64,000 nucleotides of DNA from Aggregatimonas sangjinii (lineage in GTDB: Bacteria > Bacteroidota > Bacteroidia > Flavobacteriales > Flavobacteriaceae), in the NCBI RefSeq assembly GCF_005943945.1, contig NZ_CP040710.1:3083501-3147500 (forward strand). The letters run 5' to 3'. A program made the translations under genes and the position numbers. The notes beneath the pieces were generated by a model. The model was not told the origin of the DNA. It searched no databases and saw only the letters and a list, made by a program, of their open reading frames with translations. Below, piece by piece: positions 1-8,759 of this stretch (within the stretch, counting starts at the first letter, position 1; the number at the start of each line of letters is the position of its first letter).

Positions 1-465
1 TACGAACTTTTGATGAAAATCTTTTTGGAAAATTTCCCCGAGTTTATCGGCCTGCCCAAGAAAGAACAGTTCGATAAACTACGGCAAGACCTCACCCTGA
101 CCGTTATTCAACGAATTATCAGAACCCTCAATACCATCGTAGGGAACAACGAAGAGCATAGACAATCGGCAGTTCTGTTGTATGAAATCATGATGGGAAT
201 CATTATATTCTACTCTTGCTGCCAGAACCAGGATGTGGACGAGGCCCAAGTAAGAACGGCAAACACCTTGCGTATGATGCTCGGCCATCTCACCCCTTGG
301 AAAGAACAGGTCGAATTCAAGGATGAGCAAAAAGCAGTGTTCAAAAATATGCTGGAAGCCGTCTTGAAGGAGTTGGACAAAACCAACAACGACACCCCTA
401 CGAAGGTGGTCTATATAGACTTCCTTAAACAACTTGCGGAATGTCTAACCCAATTAGCGACCTAA
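1..465 (+). CDS. Small helical protein of the eCIS operon (possibly 5'-truncated)
   Basis: I do not recognise the family. The frame is open to the left edge with no stop, so the true start may lie outside the window; the first ATG is at 13. The visible product of about 150 residues is predicted mostly alpha-helical, has no signal peptide and no membrane segment, and contains two adjacent cysteines (about residue 70). Its 3' end overlaps the start of the tape-measure-domain gene by 25 bp, which implies translational coupling and membership in the same operon. By context it is an accessory or assembly protein of the contractile injection system. The function is inferred from neighbours only. 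Confidence 0.7.
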   Translation, partial: YELLMKIFLENFPEFIGLPKKEQFDKLRQDLTLTVIQRIIRTLNTIVGNNEEHRQSAVLLYEIMMGIIIFYSCCQNQDVDEAQVRTANTLRMMLGHLTPWKEQVEFKDEQKAVFKNMLEAVLKELDKTNNDTPTKVVYIDFLKQLAECLTQLAT

Positions 466-1877
466 TGGGAGGAATTCGGCAAAATAACATCCAGGAGGCA
501 CAGCTCGACTTTAAGATTCAAAACTTGGCGACGGATGGCATCAATGGAAACGATTTTGTCGCCTGGGCCAAAACCAATATTCTAGAAGTCTTGGACTGCC
601 TCGCTACCGAATACACAAAACCGGAAACGGTAGTTTTGATGGAGGAACTTACCCTGGACCTCCAGCTCACCGTTCAAAATGACCTCTTTTCGGAAGGCGA
701 AAAAGTACGCGACACCATCAGTCGGCAATTAAGGGCAGCCTTAAAAAAGGCTTTGGCCGAAAACAACATTAGCTGTTTGACCCATGCCCACCACAATGCC
801 AAATTGGTTTTGGGCTATTTAGAACAAGGGCTGTTGACCAGTTGTGTTTCCGATGAAGAATGGGATGGGATGGTGACATCTTTTTATGGGGAATTGGCAG
901 TGAACCAAGAGGTACGGTTTAAATGGGTGCAAACCATAAAAAACAAGCATGCCTTTATCAGGTTCTTTCGATTGAAAAGTGTTCCCGAACAACATGAACT
1001 CGTGGCGCAACTTACGAGTGAAATAAAGGTAATGCAACGAATCAATGCTTACTTGAAGTTGTTTACGGCAAATCCAGACTATTTTCTGTCCCTACCCCTA
1101 ATCGAATTTTACTATACCCTCTTTACTTTCCTACCAAATAACAACTGGTCGTTAGGTGCCGTACTACAACTTATGGTAGTTCAACACATGATTCCCGACA
1201 AAATAACATCCCAGAATCTGACCATTCCCAAAATAATACTCGCGGAAGTTTCTGCGGCATTGGAGCAAGCGCCTACCTTAAAGGACCATCCCTTTGGCAA
1301 TTCGACTGAACGGGAAGAACAGGGCATCAAGGAAGTACCCGGAAAGAACACAGCTACCATGCAACACGGCACGGAGGTCGGTGCCTATATCGGCCAGGCC
1401 GGTTTGGTGTTGTTGGCGCACTTTCTACCGCAGTTCCTCAAAAAGGTCGGCTACCTTAATGAAAAGGGTCAACTTATCGATGCCGTCGAGGTACCCATCC
1501 TTTTTCATTACATGGCCACAGGGGAAAGCAGTGCGCCCGAATGGAAGCTAACACTACCAAAAATACTAGCAGGCCTGGATCCCGGGGAGCATTGCAATAC
1601 CGCACTAAGACCGGTTAAAAATCTCGATACCGAAATCACTGAATTCTTGAAAGCGATCATCGGGCATTGGAAGGCTTTAAAAAACACGAGTCCGGATGGA
1701 CTGAGAGAAACATTTTTAGTCAGGGAGGGGGTTTTAAAGTCCAAGAACGGATTTTACTACTTACATATACCAGAACAAACCGTAGATATCCTACTCCCCT
1801 ACATTCCCTGGAACTATACGACGATAAGACTACAATGGATGCAAAACATCCTATTTGTAGCATGGAATAAAAGTTAA
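441..1877 (+). CDS. Contractile injection system tape-measure-domain protein (CIS_TMP family)
   Basis: This 478-residue protein carries the conserved C-terminal block of the CIS tape-measure family: AGLVLLAHFLPQFLKKVGYL (about 310-330), a VPILFHYMATG stretch, the IIGHWKALKNTSPDGLRETF motif (about 410-430) and the closing IPWNYTTIRLQWMQNILFVAW. In eCIS and related contractile systems such proteins set or cap tube length during assembly. The N-terminal half is helical and diverged. The ATG at 441 lies inside the preceding gene and the stop at 1875-1877 is followed after three bases by the next start, so the three genes form one tightly packed operon. It has no signal peptide, as expected for a cytoplasmic assembly factor. 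Family identification is strong; whether it is the actual ruler or an accessory factor cannot be told here. Confidence 0.9.
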   Translation: MSNPISDLMGGIRQNNIQEAQLDFKIQNLATDGINGNDFVAWAKTNILEVLDCLATEYTKPETVVLMEELTLDLQLTVQNDLFSEGEKVRDTISRQLRAALKKALAENNISCLTHAHHNAKLVLGYLEQGLLTSCVSDEEWDGMVTSFYGELAVNQEVRFKWVQTIKNKHAFIRFFRLKSVPEQHELVAQLTSEIKVMQRINAYLKLFTANPDYFLSLPLIEFYYTLFTFLPNNNWSLGAVLQLMVVQHMIPDKITSQNLTIPKIILAEVSAALEQAPTLKDHPFGNSTEREEQGIKEVPGKNTATMQHGTEVGAYIGQAGLVLLAHFLPQFLKKVGYLNEKGQLIDAVEVPILFHYMATGESSAPEWKLTLPKILAGLDPGEHCNTALRPVKNLDTEITEFLKAIIGHWKALKNTSPDGLRETFLVREGVLKSKNGFYYLHIPEQTVDILLPYIPWNYTTIRLQWMQNILFVAWNKS

Positions 1878-1880
1878 GAT

Positions 1881-4800
1881 TTGTTTTCTACGGCAGACAA
1901 AACGGTAAAACCGGCTGTAAGCGTTCAACGCAAGGCAGAGCAGGCTTTTTTTGGTCCTCAAAAAGAGCAGGGATCCCCTACGCCGGAAACTCCTTTCTTT
2001 AAACCCGCCATACAACCCAAGCTAAAGGTAAACAAGCCCGATGATGCCTACGAAAAAGAGGCCGACCTTGTTGCCGATAGGGTCGTAAACATGCCGGAAC
2101 CACAAGTGCATGTGCCCCCTACTTCACAGCCCGAAATGCAGCGACAGGAAGCGGAAAAAGAGGAAGATGAAGAAACACTACAAACCGCTTCCACCACCCT
2201 GCAACGCATGGCCGATGAAGAACAGGAAGACGACGGCCCAACGGTGCAAACTAAACGAATCCGTTTTATTCAAAGAGAAACCAGTGGTCTTGAAACGGGT
2301 TCCGCCCAGGAAGATGAAACTATACAGACCTATTCGAATCAGCGGTCACCTACGATGTATCCGTCCGACGTGATACAGTTAAGTGGCCGTGGTCCCCCGG
2401 CTGGCGCCGCGCGATTCCAAAGTCAATTGCACAATTCCACCTCTGGTGGCCGACCTATGGCCAAACCCGTCGGAGACTTCATGGCGTCCCGTTTTGGGGC
2501 GGATTTTAGTGGCGTAAGGATACACACCGACGCGAGCGCTCAGCAGATGAGTAAGCAAGTAAATGCGCATGCCTTTACCTACCAAAATCATATCTACTTC
2601 AACAGTGGAAAATACGATCCTGCCTCAAAAGGTGGGCAAACACTTCTTGCGCATGAGTTAACCCATACCATACAGCAAGGGGCTAGCCCTGTACGTGCCA
2701 ATGTGCAACGCAAACACAGTTTTTCCGCGGTACAGCGCAAAACCATCCTTCAACGACAGGTCGCACCACAACTTACCAAAGCCGTAGAACTGGCAGAGGC
2801 CGAACAAGGAAAGGTCATTGCCAACAAAGAAGGTGCGGATGGGTACCGTTATGGCTGGGAACATCTAATGGAGTATTTCGAGACCACCTTCGGAAAAGAC
2901 AAAATCGTTTCACAAGCTACCGGTGAAAAAAATATTGTCCCCAGACAAAGCATTAAAAGGAAATCCGAGTTTACCGGTAACATTATTCTTCCCGATGGCA
3001 AGGTAGGGACCGGGAAACGCGATGCCATGCCCAGTTGGTGCGGTATTTTTGCATTTTGGGCACTAAACAAAGCAGGTATCCCGATGCCTAAATGGCAACT
3101 GGGAAAATCCTTCATCCCACCCGAAGCGGCCTATCCAAAGGGCCATACCCCTAAGCCGGGTGACATAGCCTATAAAGAACTCCGCTCCCATTATGGACTG
3201 GTCGTGGGTATGGAAGGCGCTAACCGCGTAAAAAGTGTCAATGGCAATACGGCCGGAGATGACAATCTTGGTGGCGAAATACAGGTGCAAACACACGACC
3301 TGAGCAACTGGCAAGGCTTTTTTAATCCCTTGGTCGCCAAGACCGGTAATCTGCGGGATCCCTCCCTGGGCGACAAAGATACCGAGCCCAAAACCTTGGA
3401 CGAGCTCCTAAAGGCAAAATACGGTGTCAGCAGAAAGGCGGAAAACGGGCAGGAGGAGGAAGAAATCCAAACCAAGACGGAAATCGGTCGAAAGGAAGAG
3501 GAAGAGGAAACACTGCAAGCAAAAACCGAAGCCAGCAAGGAAGAGGAAGAGGAAACGCTGCAGGCAAAAGCCGAACAGGAAGAAAAAGAAGCAGAAGACG
3601 AAAATATTCAGCGATCTGAAATGGGCAGTCCGGGTGGCTTTGCTTCCAATGGGGTCGAATATGAACCCGATGACGGCCCGGCCGATATACAGACCAAGTC
3701 AACGTCTTCAGTGGCCGCGCAAGTAAAGAACAGGGCTCCTGGTCCGATGATACAGGGCGGGTGGCTTGGAGATGCTTGGAACGCCGTCTCCGGACTCGCT
3801 TCCGACATGGCCGATCTGATAGAAGAGGGTATTGATAAGGCCAAGGACTTCCTAATCGATAAGGTACTTGGCTTTGTAGATGAGATTCCCGGGTACACGC
3901 TTCTCAGTTACATTTTGGGCAAAGATCCCATCAAAGGTACCACTGTAGATAAAACGCCGCTGACCCTATTGGATGCCGTACTCGACCTTATTCCCATAGG
4001 TGGGGAATTGGTACGGGGCGTACTCAATTACTTCCGAGCCACGAATCCGGTAGCGAATTGGTTGTTCGATTCCGTAAAACGCTTTTCAGGCCTTATCAAA
4101 AGCGTGGGCAGCGAGTTCAAAAATTTCTGGAACAGGCTAAGCATTAGTGACGTCGGTAATCCGGAGCGGGTGATGAACGATGTGGCGAACCTCTTCCGAT
4201 CCGTTATTGGCCAAGTAATCACTTTTGTTTCCGAAGTCGGAAAGGAATTCCTTAAACTGGTAAAAGAAATTGCGATTACCAACCTTGTTTCGTTCGTCAA
4301 AAAACGTTTCCCGGATGCCTATGACCTATTGATCGTAATCCTCGGCGAGGATCCCATCACAGAGGAAACCGTAGATCGTAACGGCACGAATATTTTAAAC
4401 GCCGGATTAAAAGTGCTGGGGGCCAGAGGGGCACAGATAAAACGGCAAATGGAGGCCAATGGCATCTTTGCCAAATGTGTGGGCTGGATCGATCGGAGTA
4501 TCCATGTGGTCTTCCAATTGATTAAAGGCGTGAAGAATTCCTTTGCCGCCCTTTGGAAACTCGTTTCATTCGAAACGCTCAAACACCCCTTGGATGCCTT
4601 TGCCGAACTCGCCGAGGCGTTTGCGGCACCCATCTTGCTTATCACCTCTTTTATCTCCGATGCCATGCGGGAACTCCTGGCATTTTTGAGAGAGGCACTG
4701 TTGAACGCCTTAAGCAACTATGCCAAAGGGACCAGGGGCTACTTCCTGGTTACCGTGCTCATTGGCAAAGATCCTTTTACAGGAAATAAGGTCCCCAGAA

Positions 4801-7361
4801 ATACGGAGAATATTATCCATGGCTTCTTTAGTTTAATGGACGGTGGTGAGGCACAATTTCAACAAATGAAAGAAAGCGGGGCCATCGACCGGATGAGCCA
4901 AAAGATTTCAGCTGCCGTCAAGAAATTGAACTTTACATGGGACTATATCGTTGGACTCTTTACAGAATTATGGGAATCCTTCGATTGGACGGACTTCCTG
5001 ATTCCGGGGGCGATATTCATCAAAATCCTCAAGACATTTGCCGACCCCATTCGTCGCCTGGTCAATTTCATCACGGTCATTATCAAGATTGCCATTGAGA
5101 TTTTGATGGTGGTGATGAATTTCCCCGTAGACACGGTCAACAATATTATCGCCCGGTCAATGGAGGCCTTTGGCAGTATAAAACGTGATCCGATCGGCTT
5201 CCTTAAAAATATCCTGCGCGGCATAAAACAAGGCTTTGTCCAGTTCTTCGACAATATCCTAAAGCACCTGCTCAGCGGCTTGGGCAATTGGCTCTTTGGT
5301 TCGTTGGGTGAATTGGGAATCCAAATGCCCCCGGACCTTAGCTTTAAGAGTATCCTCAACCTGGTCCTGCAGATTTTGGGCATTAGTGTCGAAAAGATCA
5401 TGGAAAGGGTATGGGCGAAACTCACCGAAAAGATAGGTCCCGAAAAAGTAGCAACGATCAAGGGTGCCATCGACAAATTAACGGGCATCTGGAGCTTTGT
5501 CAAGGATGTGATCGACCGCGGGCCAATTGCCATTTGGGAATATGTACAAGAAAAGTTGAGCGACTTGTGGAACATCGTTATCGATGCCGCCAAGGGTTGG
5601 ATCATGACCAAGATCATTGGGGAGGTAACGGCCAAATTGTTAAGCATGCTCGACCCTACGGGCATTATGGCCGTGATCAACAGCGTCATAGCGATTTACA
5701 GGGCCATACAATCCTTTATCGAGCAGTTGCGTGCTATGCTCGAAATCTTGAATTCCTTCGTAAACGGTATCGCTGAGATTGCCGCCGGCAATGTACAGGC
5801 GGCGGCCGATTATCTTGAGGGAGCGATGGCCAGGGGCATACCCGTTCTTATAGGCTTTTTGGCCAATCAGGTAGGCCTAGGTGGTATCGGCAAGAAAATA
5901 GCCGAGGTCATTGGCAAGGTCAGGGAGAAAATTACCGCGGGGATCGATTGGTTGGTGGCGAAAGCCCTGAAAATAGGTATGCCTATCATCAATGGCGTAT
6001 TGCAGGTGATTGAATTCGGGGAAGGCCTTGTGGAGAAAGGCAAGGCCAAAGTAAAGGGCGCAATCGACAGTGTTCTGCAATGGTGGAAAAAGAAAAAGAA
6101 CTTTAGGGGAGCCGATGGAAAATCGCACAAGTTATACTTTGCCGGCAATGCGGAAAATTCAGTGCTTACCGTGGCAAGTGAACCTATCCCTTTGACCAAA
6201 TTTTTGGAAGACAAGGAAATTGCGACCGATCTTGTTTCGACCAAGCAGGAAGCCGTTAACCTCTCCGCCGAAATTGATGGTATAAAGACGACGTTAAAGG
6301 TGACCAATGACAATGCAAAAATTAAAGAATTGAATGGCCAACTGGATGTAAAAATGGCCGCCTTGATTCCTAAGATAAGTTTGCTGATGGGGGGCAATGG
6401 CAAATCCGTGCAGCTATTGGAAATCTACCTGAACTCTAAGGTTACCGATGATCAAGGGGCGATTCTACCACAATTCATTGCCGACTTGGAAACCGACAAG
6501 AACAAAGTCGATGATAAGAAGGTTTACGGTCTGAGCACCAGACAAAAAGATAATAAGACAGAAACAAAGGTGGTACGCCAAAGTGGTATGGCGGGTGCCA
6601 AATATTTGAGTATTGCCATTGTTGAAGGCGGTATGCTTATGCCAAGTCCCGAGAAAGCCTATGTGCCCGACCACAAGAATTATATTCCGGACACCATCAA
6701 TATATCCGAGAAAAATGGAACATATACCGCGAAATATGATACGAAAACCTTTGAAGGAACCCCCGGACCAACCTTTACTATAGAAATTTCTTTTGCCGAA
6801 GTGTTGAACAAAAATGAAGATAATATTGAACAGCGCATTGTAGCTGCTGAAAATTTGGTTTTCAAACCAGAAGGAAACCCGCGCGGTGTGACGGATTCTG
6901 CCGGCGGTGGCTTTGACAATGCACATTTAATTGGCGACCGCTTTGGAGGTTCGGGTAAAAACAAAGCCTTGAATATCTATCCGTCCTCCCCGAATTACAA
7001 TAGAAAATTAATGTTGGGTGTAGAAGACCGTATGGCCGCCGTCTTCTCATCCATAGACAAATTTAATCTTACCGTGACCGCTCAAATCAAGGAAGAGAAG
7101 AAAACCGGTAATAACCTGAAAAACCTATTATTGACCGAGTTTGAAAAGGATAATGCGAATGCTACGGAATCCGATCAAGAAGTCCAAAAAGAATTGAGTA
7201 GCAGACTACAGACCGAAATCAACAAGGACATAAAAGAATTACCCGGTAAATTTTTAAGTATGCAATACAGTTCTCCAGGTGAATTTACCGGCCAACTTGG
7301 AGCCGATCCGGACTATGACAAATCAGTAAAGGAATTTGAAAAGAGAAACGTAAATACCTAA
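1881..7361 (+). CDS. Giant DUF4157 eCIS payload protein with cysteine-hydrolase and C-terminal nuclease domains
   Basis: The product has 1826 residues. Visible order: N-terminal DUF4157-associated segment (PKLKVNKPDDAYEKEADLVA, about 48-67); acidic linker with QRM/QTK repeats; DUF4157 metallopeptidase-like core with HELTH at 258-262; NlpC/CHAP- or TIGR02594-like domain (about 330-490) with Cys387 in WCGIFAFW and His437 in SHYGLVVG; acidic repeats of the EEEEETLQAK type (about 520-575); a long helical region (about 630-1450) with three repeats of about 141 residues; and a C-terminal DNA/RNA non-specific endonuclease-like domain (about 1590-1760) with His1682 in DNAHLIGDRFGG followed by a NIYPSSPNYNR block. 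DUF4157 is known to mark eCIS-associated toxins, so this is inferred to be a loaded effector. The start is TTG: an in-frame TAA sits only two codons upstream and the conserved N-terminal segment needs this start. No immunity gene is obvious. Confidence 0.85.
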   Translation: MFSTADKTVKPAVSVQRKAEQAFFGPQKEQGSPTPETPFFKPAIQPKLKVNKPDDAYEKEADLVADRVVNMPEPQVHVPPTSQPEMQRQEAEKEEDEETLQTASTTLQRMADEEQEDDGPTVQTKRIRFIQRETSGLETGSAQEDETIQTYSNQRSPTMYPSDVIQLSGRGPPAGAARFQSQLHNSTSGGRPMAKPVGDFMASRFGADFSGVRIHTDASAQQMSKQVNAHAFTYQNHIYFNSGKYDPASKGGQTLLAHELTHTIQQGASPVRANVQRKHSFSAVQRKTILQRQVAPQLTKAVELAEAEQGKVIANKEGADGYRYGWEHLMEYFETTFGKDKIVSQATGEKNIVPRQSIKRKSEFTGNIILPDGKVGTGKRDAMPSWCGIFAFWALNKAGIPMPKWQLGKSFIPPEAAYPKGHTPKPGDIAYKELRSHYGLVVGMEGANRVKSVNGNTAGDDNLGGEIQVQTHDLSNWQGFFNPLVAKTGNLRDPSLGDKDTEPKTLDELLKAKYGVSRKAENGQEEEEIQTKTEIGRKEEEEETLQAKTEASKEEEEETLQAKAEQEEKEAEDENIQRSEMGSPGGFASNGVEYEPDDGPADIQTKSTSSVAAQVKNRAPGPMIQGGWLGDAWNAVSGLASDMADLIEEGIDKAKDFLIDKVLGFVDEIPGYTLLSYILGKDPIKGTTVDKTPLTLLDAVLDLIPIGGELVRGVLNYFRATNPVANWLFDSVKRFSGLIKSVGSEFKNFWNRLSISDVGNPERVMNDVANLFRSVIGQVITFVSEVGKEFLKLVKEIAITNLVSFVKKRFPDAYDLLIVILGEDPITEETVDRNGTNILNAGLKVLGARGAQIKRQMEANGIFAKCVGWIDRSIHVVFQLIKGVKNSFAALWKLVSFETLKHPLDAFAELAEAFAAPILLITSFISDAMRELLAFLREALLNALSNYAKGTRGYFLVTVLIGKDPFTGNKVPRNTENIIHGFFSLMDGGEAQFQQMKESGAIDRMSQKISAAVKKLNFTWDYIVGLFTELWESFDWTDFLIPGAIFIKILKTFADPIRRLVNFITVIIKIAIEILMVVMNFPVDTVNNIIARSMEAFGSIKRDPIGFLKNILRGIKQGFVQFFDNILKHLLSGLGNWLFGSLGELGIQMPPDLSFKSILNLVLQILGISVEKIMERVWAKLTEKIGPEKVATIKGAIDKLTGIWSFVKDVIDRGPIAIWEYVQEKLSDLWNIVIDAAKGWIMTKIIGEVTAKLLSMLDPTGIMAVINSVIAIYRAIQSFIEQLRAMLEILNSFVNGIAEIAAGNVQAAADYLEGAMARGIPVLIGFLANQVGLGGIGKKIAEVIGKVREKITAGIDWLVAKALKIGMPIINGVLQVIEFGEGLVEKGKAKVKGAIDSVLQWWKKKKNFRGADGKSHKLYFAGNAENSVLTVASEPIPLTKFLEDKEIATDLVSTKQEAVNLSAEIDGIKTTLKVTNDNAKIKELNGQLDVKMAALIPKISLLMGGNGKSVQLLEIYLNSKVTDDQGAILPQFIADLETDKNKVDDKKVYGLSTRQKDNKTETKVVRQSGMAGAKYLSIAIVEGGMLMPSPEKAYVPDHKNYIPDTINISEKNGTYTAKYDTKTFEGTPGPTFTIEISFAEVLNKNEDNIEQRIVAAENLVFKPEGNPRGVTDSAGGGFDNAHLIGDRFGGSGKNKALNIYPSSPNYNRKLMLGVEDRMAAVFSSIDKFNLTVTAQIKEEKKTGNNLKNLLLTEFEKDNANATESDQEVQKELSSRLQTEINKDIKELPGKFLSMQYSSPGEFTGQLGADPDYDKSVKEFEKRNVNT

Positions 7362-7416
7362 TGTGACAAATATGCAAGTTTTTAGCTGTGCTTTTAATTT
7401 TTAAATAAGTAGACCT

Positions 7417-8598
7417 ATGAAAAGCAAATCATTTCATCGAAGACGACGGGTTAAACGCCAAAAGCCCGCCCAAAAGAAGGCGCAAAACGAAAATTTCTTT
7501 GAGGCCCAAGTGCAACGCAAATGCGAAAAATGCGAGGACCGGGATAAACAGGTTCAGAAAAAGGTGCATGGCACACCGGCTAAGGGAAGCAAAAGTTTCT
7601 TTGGCCATTATATGAGCCATATCGATGCCAAAGGCAGTACGCTCTCCAAACAGCAACGCAGCTTTTTTGAGGGCAGGATGGGCGCTAATTTCGGGGATGT
7701 CAAAGTGCACAACGACAGGGAGGCCGCCAATGCCGCCAAGGAAATCGGGGCCAAGGCCTTTACCTGGCAAAATCATATCGTGATGAACAGAGCCCATTTT
7801 GAAGCGGGCAGTATTGAGGCGAAACAATTGCTCGCCCATGAGTTGAAACATGTGCAACAACAGAAAAACGGAAGGCACCTCATCCAAATGATGCCCGAGG
7901 AGGAAGGCGCGGCACCCATGAAAGAAGCAGGGGAAGAGGAAACCGTACAAGGAAAAGGGGACGACACCATGGCCGATACGGAAGCTGCCGCCATGGAAAA
8001 AGAGGCAGAAATGGAGGAAACAAACATCCTGGTACCCGAAAGCGTTCCTGAAATCCAGTATATCGGACGGCCGACCAACAAAATGGTATTCGGACAATCG
8101 ATTTCCATCCAAGGGGTCACCAATGCCACCTACGACGGCGGAAAAGGTCGAAGCAACGGATTGCAGCGAACCGCGGTTACCGAGGGCCCCGGCTGTGCGG
8201 AAGGGGACTGTTGGCACTATACCGGCCACTACCAGATCGATTACGGCGTAGCGACCTCGGTTTCCCTGCCGGAGGTGCCGTCGGGTCTTAGCCCTTGTCA
8301 GGAAGATCGGGTACGCGAGGCCATTGCCAACGAGCTGGTCCCCCACGAAAATGATCATGTGGCCGCATTTGAACAATATAACGGTAGCGTGACCCTGTCG
8401 ATAGACTATACTGGGCCAAGTTCGGGCATAGAGGCGTATGTGCAACAATTGCATGACACCGATGAAGCGGCAAGAAGGGCCGCTTCCAATGCCGCGAGTA
8501 CCGCCCTTGATCCGTTTCATGTGAACATCGATTTGGATTGTGAAGAGGAACCGGCAGCCGCTCCCCCGGCCGCCTCGGAAGTTCCAGCGGTTTCGTAA
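7417..8598 (+). CDS. DUF4157 protein with second HExxH domain (eCIS-associated putative effector)
   Basis: The 393-residue product has a basic N-terminus with QRKCEKCED (about 31-39), a signature common at the front of DUF4157 proteins. The DUF4157 core follows (about 60-150): FFEGRMGANFGDVKVHND and HELKH at 141-145. After an acidic EEEGAAP/EEET linker comes a C-terminal domain (about 205-375) with a second zinc-protease-like motif, HENDH at 310-314, within ANELVPHENDHVAAF; this arrangement recalls DUF922-type putative peptidases, but I am not sure of the family. Two cysteine pairs (about 258-263) lie in the same domain. It lies 55 bp after the giant payload gene and upstream of the AAA+ ATPase, so it is probably a second eCIS cargo or a cargo-processing protease. 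No signal peptide. Confidence 0.8.
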   Translation: MKSKSFHRRRRVKRQKPAQKKAQNENFFEAQVQRKCEKCEDRDKQVQKKVHGTPAKGSKSFFGHYMSHIDAKGSTLSKQQRSFFEGRMGANFGDVKVHNDREAANAAKEIGAKAFTWQNHIVMNRAHFEAGSIEAKQLLAHELKHVQQQKNGRHLIQMMPEEEGAAPMKEAGEEETVQGKGDDTMADTEAAAMEKEAEMEETNILVPESVPEIQYIGRPTNKMVFGQSISIQGVTNATYDGGKGRSNGLQRTAVTEGPGCAEGDCWHYTGHYQIDYGVATSVSLPEVPSGLSPCQEDRVREAIANELVPHENDHVAAFEQYNGSVTLSIDYTGPSSGIEAYVQQLHDTDEAARRAASNAASTALDPFHVNIDLDCEEEPAAAPPAASEVPAVS

Positions 8599-8759
8599 GC
8601 ATAGGGATATCACTTTTATTAGTAGCCATTTTGTGGTATCTTATACAGGATAAGTTCCCTTCAATAAAAATTTCTTGGACCCGGACAATCCCCCCAAGCA
8701 GTGTCCATGAATAGTAGTAGGTTCAAAAAAAATATATCGGATGCATAAGCAAAGTAGCT

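Noticed and set aside
4943-5689. A 248-codon frame antisense within the giant payload gene
   Set aside because: Met/Ile/Ser-rich translation typical of a shadow of amphipathic helical coding sequence; no motif.
7429-8613. A 394-codon open frame antisense to the second DUF4157 gene
   Set aside because: It is the mirror of a well-supported gene with clear motifs; its translation is low in recognisable features and arises from GC-rich codon use.
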